Assembly: GCF_900113835.1 (NCBI RefSeq)
Contig: NZ_FOQV01000019.1
Location: 1 to 49,338 of the forward strand
Reading direction: 5' to 3'
DNA length: 49,338 nt
Origin: Allobosea sp. OK403
GTDB taxonomy: Bacteria > Pseudomonadota > Alphaproteobacteria > Rhizobiales > Beijerinckiaceae
Shown: piece after piece, positions 7,018-14,278 of the stretch
Position numbering within the stretch: position 1 is the first letter of the stretch
Layout: each line of letters opens with the position of its first letter
Notes under the pieces: model-generated
Told to the model about the DNA's origin: nothing
Databases searched by the model: none
The model's input: only the letters and a program-made list of their open reading frames with translations
Translations under genes and position numbers: made by a program

Positions 7018-10000
7018 TCAGGCGGCCAGCGCGGCGGAGCGTTCGCGCACCAGGCGCGTGACGCCGGCGAAGTCGAGCTTGCCGGAGCCGAGCACCGGCA
7101 CGGCCGGCACGACCAGGACCTCGGCGGGGACCATCAATTCGGAGGCGCCCTTGCTCTTGGCATGGGCCTGGAACGCCGCCTTGGTCGCGTCGCGCTGGGC
7201 GGTGACCAGCACCAGGCGCTCGCCCTTGCGCGCATCGGGCAGGCTCGCCACCGCCGAGAGCGCATCGGGCCAGAGTTCGGCCGCCATGGCCTCGATCGCG
7301 GCGAGCGAGACCATCTCGCCGGCGATCTTGGCGAAGCGCTTGGCGCGGCCCTTGATCACGACGAAGCCGTCCTTGTCGATGGTGACGATGTCGCCGGTGT
7401 CGTGCCAGCCCTCGACCGGGGGCTCCAGCACGCCTGGATTCTCGGCGCGCAGATAGCCCAGCATGATGTTGGGGCCGCGCACATGCAGGCGCCCGCCCTC
7501 ATCGACGCCGGGAACCTGTTCGAGCCTGGCTTCCATGCCCGGCATGATCCGCCCGACGCTGCCGAAGCGGTTGAACATCGGCGTGTTGATCGCCAGAACC
7601 GGCGCGGTCTCGGTGACGCCGTAGCCTTCCAGGATGCGAACGCCGAACTTCTCCATATAGATCCGGCGCGTCGCCTCCTTGACCGGCTCGGCGCCGGCCA
7701 GGATGTAGCGCAGCGAGCGCAGATCATAGGGGTGGGCAGCCCTTGCATAGCCGGCGAGGAAGGTGTCGGTGCCGAACAGGATGGTGGCGTTGGAGCCGTA
7801 GACCAGCTCCGGCACCAGCCGGTAATGCAGCGGCGAGGGATAGAGATAAACCGGCACGCCCGAGACCAGCGGCAGCACGAGGCCGACCGTCAGGCCGAAG
7901 GAGTGGAACACCGGCAGCACGTTGAAGACCTTGTCGCGCCGGCCGAAATCGATCCGCGCCGCGGCCTGGGCCGTGTTGGCGAGCATATTGGCATGGGAAA
8001 GGACGACGCCCTTGGGCGTGCCTTCCGAGCCCGAGGTGAACAGGATCGCGGCCCGGTCCTGGCCCTTGGAAGCAAGGATCGGCCGGCCATGGCGCCACAG
8101 CGCCTTGAGCTTGTCGCCGGTCGAGATGGTGGCGCGAACATCCTCCAGATAGACGATCGCGACGGTGTCCCTGAGCGCCTCGACCAATGGCCCCATCCGG
8201 CCCTTCTCGACGAAGGCGCGCGAGGTCACGATCGTGCGAATCTCGGCCGCCTTGCAGGCCGCGGCTATGTTGGTGGCGCCGGCGGTGAAGTTGATCATCG
8301 CCGGCACGCGGGCCGTCGAGAGCAGGCCGAGCAGCGTCACCGCCGCGCCATTGGCGTTGGGCAGCATCACGCCGAGCGCTTCGCCGGGCTTGGCCAGCGG
8401 GGCGAGCTTGCGGCCGAGCACCTCGGCGCCGATCAGCAGGCGCTTATAGGTCAGTGAGCCGGTGATCGGATCCTCGACCGCGACGCGGCCCATGCCATGG
8501 ACCTTCGCGGCCTCGACGACGGCCTCGAAGACGCTGCGGTCGATATCCGTGGTCTTGAAGATCAGATCCGACATGATCTGGTAGAGCGCGGCGCCCGCCG
8601 CCTGGCGGCGCGCCTTGCCCTTGAGCTCCGGCTCGACGGTGAGCGCGACCGGCTCCAGGATGGTGACGCGCACCTTCGGGAACCAGCGACGGCGGACCTG
8701 CTCGCGGGTCAATCGCGAGAATATGGTCGCCTCCAGCCCGTCGATGCGGACAGGCACGACCATGGCGCCGGATTTCTCGGCGATCATGGCAGCGCCGTCA
8801 TAGACCTTCATCAGGCTGCCGGTGACGGTGAGGCGTCCTTCCGGGAAGATGATCAGGCTCTCGCCGCCCTTGACCGCATTGATCAGCGAGCGCGTCGCCA
8901 GCGGGCGTGTCGGGTCGAGCGGCATGGCGCGCGTCAGCTTCAGGAAGGGCTTGACCCACCAGCGCTGGGCGATGCCGTGGTCGATGGCGAAGACCGGGTC
9001 CTTGTCGAGGATCGAGAGCGCCAGCGCCGCATCGAGGAAGCTGACATGGTTCAGCGCGATGATCGCATTGGGGCCGGCCTTGGCGATGTTCTCCTGGCCG
9101 GTGATCTCGAGCCGGTAGAAGGCGCGCAGCAGGATCGAGAGGAAATCGCGCAGCGGATTGGTCGGCAGCGCCTTGAAGATCCAGACGGCAGCCCCGAGCG
9201 TGCCCGCGCCGATGATCAGGAAGAGCTGCGACAGGCTCAAGCCCGCGGCCTGCAGCAGCGCGACGACGACGGCGCCCGCGACCATGAAGGCAGCCGAAAG
9301 CACATTGGCGGCGGCGATGATGCGCGCGCGCTTCTCGGCCGGGGCCCAGACCTGCATCGCCGCAAATGAGGGCACGATGAAGACGCCGCCGGCGATGGCG
9401 AGGCCGGTAAGGTCGATGCCGACGCGCCAGGCCAGGCCGTCCTGGAAGAAGGCGGCGACATCGCGCGCCGGCTGATGCGCCACGACGCCCGAGATCGCCC
9501 AGCCGAGATCGAGCGCGAACAGGCCCATGACGAAGCAGGCGACCGGCACCGGCAGGAGCACGATCCGCCCGCTCGACAGGAAGGAGCCGATGCCCGAGCC
9601 GACCGCGATCGCGATGGCGAAGAGGCCGAGATAGACGCTGACCACGAGTTCGGTGCCGCCCATGCCGTTCTTCACCAGCGAGGGCAGGAGCGACATCACC
9701 ACCGCGCCGATCAGCCAGAACAGGCTGACCATGACGCCGGTGCGCCAGAGCCGGGCATCGGCCCAGAGATCCCTGAGCAGGCCGCCGGTCGAGCGGAAGA
9801 TATTGGCATCGATCTTGAGGTCGGGAGCGGCGGCCTCGGTCTTGGGGATGAACAGGGTCGCAACCCAGCACGCGAGCGCAAAGACCATGATCAGGCCGCT
9901 GAGCGAGGCGACATTGCCGCCCTCCCGCGCGGTGAGGCCGCCCGCGACGGTGCCGAGCAGGATCGCGATGAAGGTCGCGCCCTCGATCAGCGCATTGGCC

Positions 10001-10416
10001 GCCGGCAATTCCTCACGCCTGAGATGATCGGGCAGGATGCCGTATTTGATCGGGCCAAACAGCGCCGCGATGGTGCCGAAGGCCGCCAGCGCCACGAACA
10101 GGACCGGGACCGATTGCAGCGCAAAGCCTGCGACCGCGATCCCGGAGGCGCCGATCTCGGCGAGCTTCAGCCGGCGCGCGATCAGCGCCTTGTCGAAGCG
10201 GTCGGCCATCTGGCCGCCCAGGCCCGAGAGCAGGAAGAAGGGCGCGATGAAGATGCCGCCGGCCAAGGTTACCAGCGCCTCGCCATGCGAGCCGGCGAGC
10301 TTGTAAAGGATGATGAAGACCAGCGCGTTCTTGAGGAAGTTGTCGTTGAAGGCGGAGAAGAACTGCGCCCAGAACAACGGCGCAAAGCGCCGCTTCAGCA
10401 TCAGGTTATCGGTCAT
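7018..10416 (-). CDS. aas: LplT-PlsC-acyl ligase fusion (acyl-[ACP]--phospholipid O-acyltransferase)
   Basis: This 1132-residue protein joins three activities used to re-acylate lysophospholipids. Residues 1 to about 420 are an MFS-type transporter resembling lysophospholipid flippase LplT (FSAFNDNFLKNALVF, GPIKYGILPD). About 430-620 is a PlsC acyltransferase with the catalytic NHVSFLD (H457, D462) and FPEGR (524-528). About 640-1130 is an AMP-forming fatty-acid ligase with FTSGSEGTPKG (793-803), EGYGVTET and GWHDTGD. Enterobacteria encode LplT and Aas separately; the triple fusion is known in other proteobacteria. It is the first gene of the operon, so its product may supply activated acyl chains to the GNAT-like and E1-like proteins after it. 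That link is inference. Confidence 0.93.
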   Translation of the reverse strand: MTDNLMLKRRFAPLFWAQFFSAFNDNFLKNALVFIILYKLAGSHGEALVTLAGGIFIAPFFLLSGLGGQMADRFDKALIARRLKLAEIGASGIAVAGFALQSVPVLFVALAAFGTIAALFGPIKYGILPDHLRREELPAANALIEGATFIAILLGTVAGGLTAREGGNVASLSGLIMVFALACWVATLFIPKTEAAAPDLKIDANIFRSTGGLLRDLWADARLWRTGVMVSLFWLIGAVVMSLLPSLVKNGMGGTELVVSVYLGLFAIAIAVGSGIGSFLSSGRIVLLPVPVACFVMGLFALDLGWAISGVVAHQPARDVAAFFQDGLAWRVGIDLTGLAIAGGVFIVPSFAAMQVWAPAEKRARIIAAANVLSAAFMVAGAVVVALLQAAGLSLSQLFLIIGAGTLGAAVWIFKALPTNPLRDFLSILLRAFYRLEITGQENIAKAGPNAIIALNHVSFLDAALALSILDKDPVFAIDHGIAQRWWVKPFLKLTRAMPLDPTRPLATRSLINAVKGGESLIIFPEGRLTVTGSLMKVYDGAAMIAEKSGAMVVPVRIDGLEATIFSRLTREQVRRRWFPKVRVTILEPVALTVEPELKGKARRQAAGAALYQIMSDLIFKTTDIDRSVFEAVVEAAKVHGMGRVAVEDPITGSLTYKRLLIGAEVLGRKLAPLAKPGEALGVMLPNANGAAVTLLGLLSTARVPAMINFTAGATNIAAACKAAEIRTIVTSRAFVEKGRMGPLVEALRDTVAIVYLEDVRATISTGDKLKALWRHGRPILASKGQDRAAILFTSGSEGTPKGVVLSHANMLANTAQAAARIDFGRRDKVFNVLPVFHSFGLTVGLVLPLVSGVPVYLYPSPLHYRLVPELVYGSNATILFGTDTFLAGYARAAHPYDLRSLRYILAGAEPVKEATRRIYMEKFGVRILEGYGVTETAPVLAINTPMFNRFGSVGRIMPGMEARLEQVPGVDEGGRLHVRGPNIMLGYLRAENPGVLEPPVEGWHDTGDIVTIDKDGFVVIKGRAKRFAKIAGEMVSLAAIEAMAAELWPDALSAVASLPDARKGERLVLVTAQRDATKAAFQAHAKSKGASELMVPAEVLVVPAVPVLGSGKLDFAGVTRLVRERSAALAA

Positions 10417-10582
10417 GGCTGGCCCTTGTTACGTTCGAGGGAGGGTTGCATCGCCATAGGAAAACAATCGTTTCACGCGAGTGGCGATGCGGTTTCTCGG
10501 TTAAGTCGCGCTTACCGACACGCCGGCGTTTTGCGCGATCGGGCGGCTCGGAGCCCGTTTGGACATTCGAGCCCTCATCCTG

Positions 10583-10613
10583 AAATCCTGGCCGACAACG
10601 TCGGCAAGGATTT
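10583..10613. repeat. Two-part hairpin upstream of the Aas-like operon
   Basis: AAATCCT (10583-10589) and CCGAC (10592-10596) pair with GTCGG (10600-10604) and AGGATTT (10607-10613) around an AAC loop. The hairpin lies about 170 bp upstream of the operon's first start codon, in a 447-bp gene-free stretch. It is more likely part of the intergenic repeat set than an operator. Confidence 0.5.
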
Positions 10614-10642
10614 CGGTCGGCTGGAATTTCGGGAACCGCGCC

Positions 10643-10840
10643 GTCATCCCGGGCGACTGCAAGGAGACCCGGGATCCATGCCGGAACCTCGCCTGCAAGC
10701 GCTCCGGCATGGATCCCGGATCGGCGCCGCTGACGCGGCTTGTCCGGGATGACGGCGCGTTTTTCCGCGATGTTCAAGCTTTTGAAAACAGCGGCATCGT
10801 GATCGGCCAGCCTCCGAGGCGCCGTGTGAGTGGCGCCTCG
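10643..10840. repeat. REP-like repeat block with terminal hairpin
   Basis: 10643-10763 contains CGTCATCCCGGG, a palindromic pair GATCCATGCCGGA / TCCGGCATGGATC, and an ending TGTCCGGGATGACGGCGCG. This is the same style as the blocks near 1500, 2700, 12740 and 17170. At 10815-10840 there is a perfect hairpin, CGAGGCGCC / GGCGCCTCG with an 8-nt loop, 24 bp beyond the stop of the yiaA-like gene. It could end that transcript, but it has no T-run. Confidence 0.55.
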
Positions 10841-10863
10841 AAGGATGAGGGCCAGACAGTCCC

Positions 10864-11142
10864 TCAGAGCGCGGGCTTGCCGACATCCATCAGCAGGCGC
10901 TCGGTGCGCGCATCCTCGATGCGGTTCACCAGGCGCGAGGCCTCGTGCATGTCGCGCACCGTCTTGGTCATGGTCACGCAGGACTGGACGAGCATGACCA
11001 CGCCCATGCCGAGATAGCCCTTGGCCCACCAGTCGAGCGGCAGGAACAGGATGCCGGCGCCGACCATGACAGCAGCGGCGAGGAACGAGGCATAGGTGAA
11101 GCTGACCCAGGCGCCGCTATGGGGTTGGGAATTCTGGTTCAT
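10864..11142 (-). CDS. YiaA/YiaB-family inner-membrane protein
   Basis: A 92-residue protein with two membrane helices: about residues 14-34 (FTYASFLAAAVMVGAGILFL) and 40-60 (AKGYLGMGVVMLVQSCVTM). A charged cytoplasmic tail (RDMHEASRLVNRIEDARTERLL) follows. This is the two-helix YiaAB layout. A GGAG ribosome site lies 8 bases before the ATG. It starts 47 bp after the PspA-family gene and is probably co-transcribed with it under the TetR regulator next door. That suggests a role in envelope-stress protection; the biochemical function of the family is unknown. Confidence 0.85.
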   Translation of the reverse strand: MNQNSQPHSGAWVSFTYASFLAAAVMVGAGILFLPLDWWAKGYLGMGVVMLVQSCVTMTKTVRDMHEASRLVNRIEDARTERLLMDVGKPAL

Positions 11143-11189
11143 CGTAGATCTCCGTGCGTGAGAGGGAATTGGCGGGGTTTGGGTGATGC

Positions 11190-11882
11190 TCAGGCGGTCG
11201 CGGCGGCCTGGCCGCGCAGGCGGGCCAGCACGTCGTCGGCGGTCGGCTTCAGGCGCGGGCCATAGCCGCGCGCCGCGAGCTTCTCGGTGACCGAGACCGT
11301 GGCCGCGCCGTCGAGCTCCTCGAGCGCGAGATCGGCCGCCTCGGCTTGAATCTGGCGCTCGCGCAGCCGCTTCAGCGTCTGCTCGGCCTCGCCAAGCGTC
11401 GCCTCATGGGGCCGGGCTGCTTCCGTCCGGCCGTGCCTGATCTCGCGCACGGCTTCCGAAGCGCGCGCCAGGCGCCGGCCGCGGTCGAGCTCGGCGATGC
11501 GCGTCTGGGCCTGGGCGACATGGCGGCGCAGCCGCAGGATCTCCGTGGCGAAGAGGGCCTGCGCGGCAGCGGCGGCATCGCGGTCGGCCTCCAGAGCCGC
11601 GATCGCCTCGGCGCCCTCTCGGGCCAGGATCTCGTCGCCGGCGGCAAGCGCCGCGCCGACCCGGCTCTCCAGATCGACGACCCGGCCCTTGGTCGCAGCA
11701 AAGCGGGCGCTCTCCTGCTGGTCCTGGGCGATCGCCACGGCGAGCGCCTTCTTGGCCCGGTCGAAGGCGGCGGTTGCATCGCGCAATTGCTGGTCGAGGA
11801 TCAATAGCGCGTTGCGGTCGGCGATGGCTTCGCCCGCTTCAGTGACGCTGCCGCGGAAGAGGGTCACAAACATCTTGAACAT
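11190..11882 (-). CDS. pspA: PspA/IM30-family membrane-associated stress protein
   Basis: A 230-residue, almost wholly coiled-coil protein. The N-terminal amphipathic start MFKMFVTLFRGSV (residues 1-13), followed by DRNALLILDQQLRDATAAF, is characteristic of the PspA/IM30/Vipp1 family. This family coats damaged inner membrane and, in E. coli, restrains PspF. The start at 11882 is chosen because a GGAG site precedes it and the family begins there; the upstream in-frame extension crosses the operator region. No pspF, pspB or pspC lies nearby. Instead the gene is divergent from a TetR regulator and followed by a YiaA-like gene. Three TGAAC-GTTCA operators between the divergent genes imply TetR control. 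Confidence 0.9.
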   Translation of the reverse strand: MFKMFVTLFRGSVTEAGEAIADRNALLILDQQLRDATAAFDRAKKALAVAIAQDQQESARFAATKGRVVDLESRVGAALAAGDEILAREGAEAIAALEADRDAAAAAQALFATEILRLRRHVAQAQTRIAELDRGRRLARASEAVREIRHGRTEAARPHEATLGEAEQTLKRLRERQIQAEAADLALEELDGAATVSVTEKLAARGYGPRLKPTADDVLARLRGQAAATA

Positions 11883-11897
11883 GGCTGGCACTCCGTT

Positions 11898-11912
11898 ATG
11901 AACGTTGTTCAT
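11898..11912. promoter_or_regulatory. TetR operator site 1
   Basis: ATGAACGTTGTTCAT, arms ATGAAC and GTTCAT around a 3-nt centre, lies 16 bp upstream of the pspA start codon. It shares the TGAACGnnGTTCA core with two sites to its right. Confidence 0.75.
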
Positions 11913-11932
11913 GAAGATAGGCATGACACGAA

Positions 11933-11949
11933 CTTGAACGCCGTTCAAG
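11933..11949. promoter_or_regulatory. TetR operator site 2
   Basis: CTTGAACGCCGTTCAAG has perfect 7-bp arms around GCC. It is the middle of three related palindromes between pspA and tetR. Confidence 0.8.
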
Positions 11950-11954
11950 ACATA

Positions 11955-11973
11955 TTTTGAACGTTGTTCAAAA
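11955..11973. promoter_or_regulatory. TetR operator site 3
   Basis: TTTTGAACGTTGTTCAAAA has perfect 8-bp arms around GTT, and ends 12 bp before the tetR start codon. Its position would let the regulator repress its own gene. Confidence 0.8.
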
Positions 11974-11985
11974 CTAGGATGAAGC

Positions 11986-12636
11986 ATGGTGAAGACGACG
12001 GAACGCCGCGAGCGGCAGCGCGAGGCCCTGGTGCTGGCGGCAGAGCGCGCCATTGCCGAGAGGGGGCTGTCAGGCCTCAAGGCGCGCGAACTGGCGAGCG
12101 AAGTCGGCTGCGCGCTGGGGGCGATCTACAATCTCGTCCAGGATATGGACGAGCTCGTGCTGCGCGTCGGCTCCCGAACGCTGGCACGGCTCGACGCTGC
12201 TTTGGCGCAGGCGACGCAAGGGCGCCGCCTGGATTCCACGGACGAGGCGAGCGCCCAGCTGGTCGCGGTCGCGCAGGCTTATTGCGCTTTCGCGCGCGGA
12301 AACCTGCAGCTCTGGCGCACGCTGTTCGAGCATCGCATGGCGGAAGGCGCCATCGTGCCGGAATGGGCGATCAGCGAGCAGATGACGATGTTCCGCTACA
12401 TCCTGGCGCCGCTGCAGCGGCTCCAGCCCCAGGCGGGTGAGGCCGATCTCGTCCTGCTGAGCCGAACCCTGTTCTCGGCCGTCCACGGCGTCGTCATGCT
12501 CGGGCTCGAGGAGAAGCTCGTGGCAGTGCCGCAGCGCGAGCTCGACCGGCAGGTCGAGCGGCTGGTCGAGCTCGTTTGCGTGGGGCTTGCGAGCCAGGTG
12601 CTGGGGGGTGATGCCGGCGCCGGTTTGGGCCTGTGA
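11986..12636 (+). CDS. TetR/AcrR-family transcriptional regulator
   Basis: A 216-residue protein. The N-terminal helix-turn-helix (about residues 27-47, GLKARELASEVGCALGAIYN) is a standard TetR DNA-binding domain. The C-terminal ligand domain (about 85-205) resembles the WHG-type branch, with ARGNLQLWRTLFEH and LFSAVHGVVMLG. It is divergent from pspA with a 103-bp gap holding three near-identical palindromes, so it most likely represses itself and the pspA-yiaA pair. The inducing ligand is unknown, but a membrane-active compound would suit the regulated genes. A MITE-like repeat follows the gene. Confidence 0.92.
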   Translation: MVKTTERRERQREALVLAAERAIAERGLSGLKARELASEVGCALGAIYNLVQDMDELVLRVGSRTLARLDAALAQATQGRRLDSTDEASAQLVAVAQAYCAFARGNLQLWRTLFEHRMAEGAIVPEWAISEQMTMFRYILAPLQRLQPQAGEADLVLLSRTLFSAVHGVVMLGLEEKLVAVPQRELDRQVERLVELVCVGLASQVLGGDAGAGLGL

Positions 12637-12677
12637 GCCCTCATCCCGAGGAGCCGCTGCGTGGCGCCTCAGAGGCT

Positions 12678-12890
12678 GACCTGCAATGAATCGAGGATAT
12701 CAAAGGCCTCTGATCGCTCGCCATCACCCGCACCGTCATTCCGGACAAGCCGCGTTAGCGGCGCAGATCCGGAATCCATCGGAGGGCTCCGGAGCTCTAC
12801 GATGGATTCCGGGCCTCCGCTTCGCTACGCCCGGAATGACGGCGCGTCGTTAGCGAAGACGGAGCCATTGGAATCATCGGCGCCAGTTTG
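12678..12890. mobile_element. MITE-like element, copy 2 (decayed)
   Basis: Similar along its length to 2641-2857. The left end is GACCTGCAATGAA, then a GATATCAAAGGCCTC stretch. The central hairpin GTCATTCCGGACAAGCCGCG ... CCGGAATGACGGCGCG and the right part GGAGCCATTGGAATCAT also match copy 1. The right terminal repeat is eroded. It lies in a 500-bp gene-free stretch after tetR, which otherwise shows only REP-like sequence. Confidence 0.6.
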
Positions 12891-13135
12891 GACCTGTGAG
12901 CCCGCATCCTCAGAAGCGCCACAGGCGCGTCTCAAAGGGCCGGTCGGGCGGTTGCCGCAGATGCGCTCGGGCGGTCACCTGTTGCGGTTGCGCAACGTCA
13001 TGTGGAAATGCTGGGATACCACCTGGCAACATATTGCAACCTCAGGTGGGGCGCGGCACATCTGAATTGTGGCTTGAGTCTTCGGCAAGAACTGCCGGTC
13101 CGGGTCTTGAAACGAGGCTTGGGCGGGTGCGACGC

Positions 13136-13350
13136 ATGGAACCGAAAACCGAGATTCCGGACTCGACGGGGCAGGGCAAGCCGGGTGATCCCGCCAACGC
13201 CGACAAAACGATCGCCGCCATGCTCGGCGAGGTCTTCTGGTGATGAGCCAGAGCCCCGAATTCAAGCAATATTCGATCAGCGATCTGGAATGGTTGGTGA
13301 TGTCGCTGATCTTGCTGCGGCAGTTTTCTTACAGCACTAAGATGGATTAG
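13136..13350 (+). pseudogene. Remnant of an HlyC-type toxin-activating lysine acyltransferase
   Basis: HlyC-family enzymes transfer a fatty acyl chain from ACP to lysines of RTX toxins. Frame one (13136-13243) encodes a lead ending KTIAAMLGEVFW and then stops. A second frame, offset by one base, begins at 13243 with MSQSPEFKQYSISDLEWLVM and ends at 13350. Read together, GEVFW-MSQSP matches the family's opening (E. coli HlyC has VLGHVSWLWASSPLHRNW). A single-base loss therefore explains the frame change. Homology stops near LLRQF, so about two thirds of the enzyme is missing. A REP-like GTGACAGTTT sits just beyond the break. No RTX toxin gene is visible. The family match is from memory and moderately secure. 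Confidence 0.6.
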
Positions 13351-13412
13351 TGACAGTTTTCTATGCACGAATTTCCGGATAGATCGCGGTTTGGCTTTGG
13401 ATTAGGTATGTC

Positions 13413-13817
13413 ATGCGAGATAATTTAACGCCGTGGCGCCAGTTTTTCGACAAGGATATATTTTATCTAGTTGTATTCGATTTTATCTTTTCGTTTGTGC
13501 TTAAGTTATTGATATTATCCAAAATCAATTCTATCACGTTTTATGCAGCTTTCGTGATAGTAATGACTGCGTTAATGTTAATACTAAAGGGATTTTCAGA
13601 TTATGAATACGAATCGTTTCCATTTTATGTTTACATAATGAATTTTATTGTTTTAACATTGTCGATTTATTGCAAATTTTTGTACATTACTAATTTATTG
13701 GATGATAATATTTATAGTATATATTCCAATAGGTCGATATTTTATATGTCTCTTTTACTATTCATATCCTATGGGTTCTTTATAAAAATACTGAAGAGGT
13801 CTCTTTTAAGTAAATAA
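13413..13817 (+). CDS. Orphan AT-rich four-helix membrane protein
   Basis: The frame encodes 134 residues with about four hydrophobic segments: near residues 15-32 (IFYLVVFDFIFSFVLKLL), 41-58, 68-88 and 108-126. It ends in a basic tail, KILKRSLLSK. I recognise no family. The DNA here is strikingly AT-rich, with many TTT, TTA and ATA codons, unlike every other gene in the window, so it was almost certainly acquired from elsewhere. The ribosome site is weak. It lies between a broken hlyC-like gene and a truncated leader, and REP-like sequences flank the AT-rich stretch on both sides. A role such as immunity protein is possible but nothing in the sequence proves it. Confidence 0.6.
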   Translation: MRDNLTPWRQFFDKDIFYLVVFDFIFSFVLKLLILSKINSITFYAAFVIVMTALMLILKGFSDYEYESFPFYVYIMNFIVLTLSIYCKFLYITNLLDDNIYSIYSNRSIFYMSLLLFISYGFFIKILKRSLLSK

Positions 13818-13889
13818 TATTATTAATATATATTAAAATCTCACTGCGGCTGTCAATATTCGACGATTCTCTCGATGCGGAGGCGGAAC

Positions 13890-13937
13890 ATGGCCAATAG
13901 TGTTTTTGACGCGCTCGGTCTCGGCGAGTTACGGTGA
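13890..13937 (+). pseudogene. Truncated start of an unknown gene cut by a REP repeat
   Basis: A good ribosome site (GCGGAGGCGG) precedes the ATG at 13890, and the frame reads MANSVFDALGLGELR then stops at 13937, inside the tandem REP repeat. The strong start followed at once by repeat DNA suggests the 5' end of a real gene whose remainder was lost when the repeat arrived. I cannot name the parent gene. Confidence 0.35.
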
Positions 13938-13964
13938 CAGTGCACGAGTTACGGTGACAGTGCA
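13925..13964. repeat. Tandem REP repeat, 2 x 20 bp
   Basis: CGAGTTACGGTGACAGTGCA occurs twice back to back without a mismatch. Its core TTACGGTGACAGT is shared with the repeats flanking the intact RAYT gene (14279-14296 and, inverted, 14984-15001). The second unit ends 2 bp before the stop codon of the truncated RAYT. Confidence 0.85.
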
Positions 13965-13966
13965 CT

Positions 13967-14270
13967 TTATTCGGCTTTGCTTTTCGGCCCTCTTTTCGTA
14001 GCTTTAAGGTCCCTTCCGGTCAACGTCGCTATGTGCTCCAGAAACGCCTCGCTGCCGATGGGCCGTCCGATGCTTTCAGCCCTGCGCAGTCGTTCAAACG
14101 CTGCCGCGTCCTCATCAGCCAAATCGAACAAGCCTTCCTGCGATGGCAGCCTGTCGCGGATTGGCGTAAGATCGGTGACCCCGTCCGGTTCGCCGGTCAT
14201 ATGCGCCCGTGCGCTGGACCAGCGCCAGTCTTGCGCGTGCGCAACCAGCCCGGCGCGCACCGCCGGCGCG
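13967..14270 (-). pseudogene. RAYT (REP-associated tyrosine transposase), C-terminal fragment
   Basis: The frame encodes VRAGLVAHAQDWRWSSARAH and then about 75 more residues ending KRGPKSKAE. It aligns with the last 100 residues of the intact RAYT encoded divergently at 14326 (VRARLVARAEEWPWSSVRAH ... KRGPKPK). The N-terminal half with the HxH and catalytic tyrosine is missing. The break is about 10 bp from the REP that borders the intact copy. The fragment is not expected to be active. Confidence 0.8.
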
Positions 14271-14278
14271 CACCGGCC

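Noticed and set aside
6865..8457. Plus-strand open frame of 530 codons
   Set aside because: Antisense to the Aas-like fusion, whose catalytic motifs are intact. The translation is rich in D, H, R and G without motifs.
13019..13049. Inverted repeat CCACCTG ... CAGGTGG upstream of the hlyC remnant
   Set aside because: The arms are 7 bp with a 17-bp spacer; this could be a relic operator but there is no second copy or functional gene to support it.
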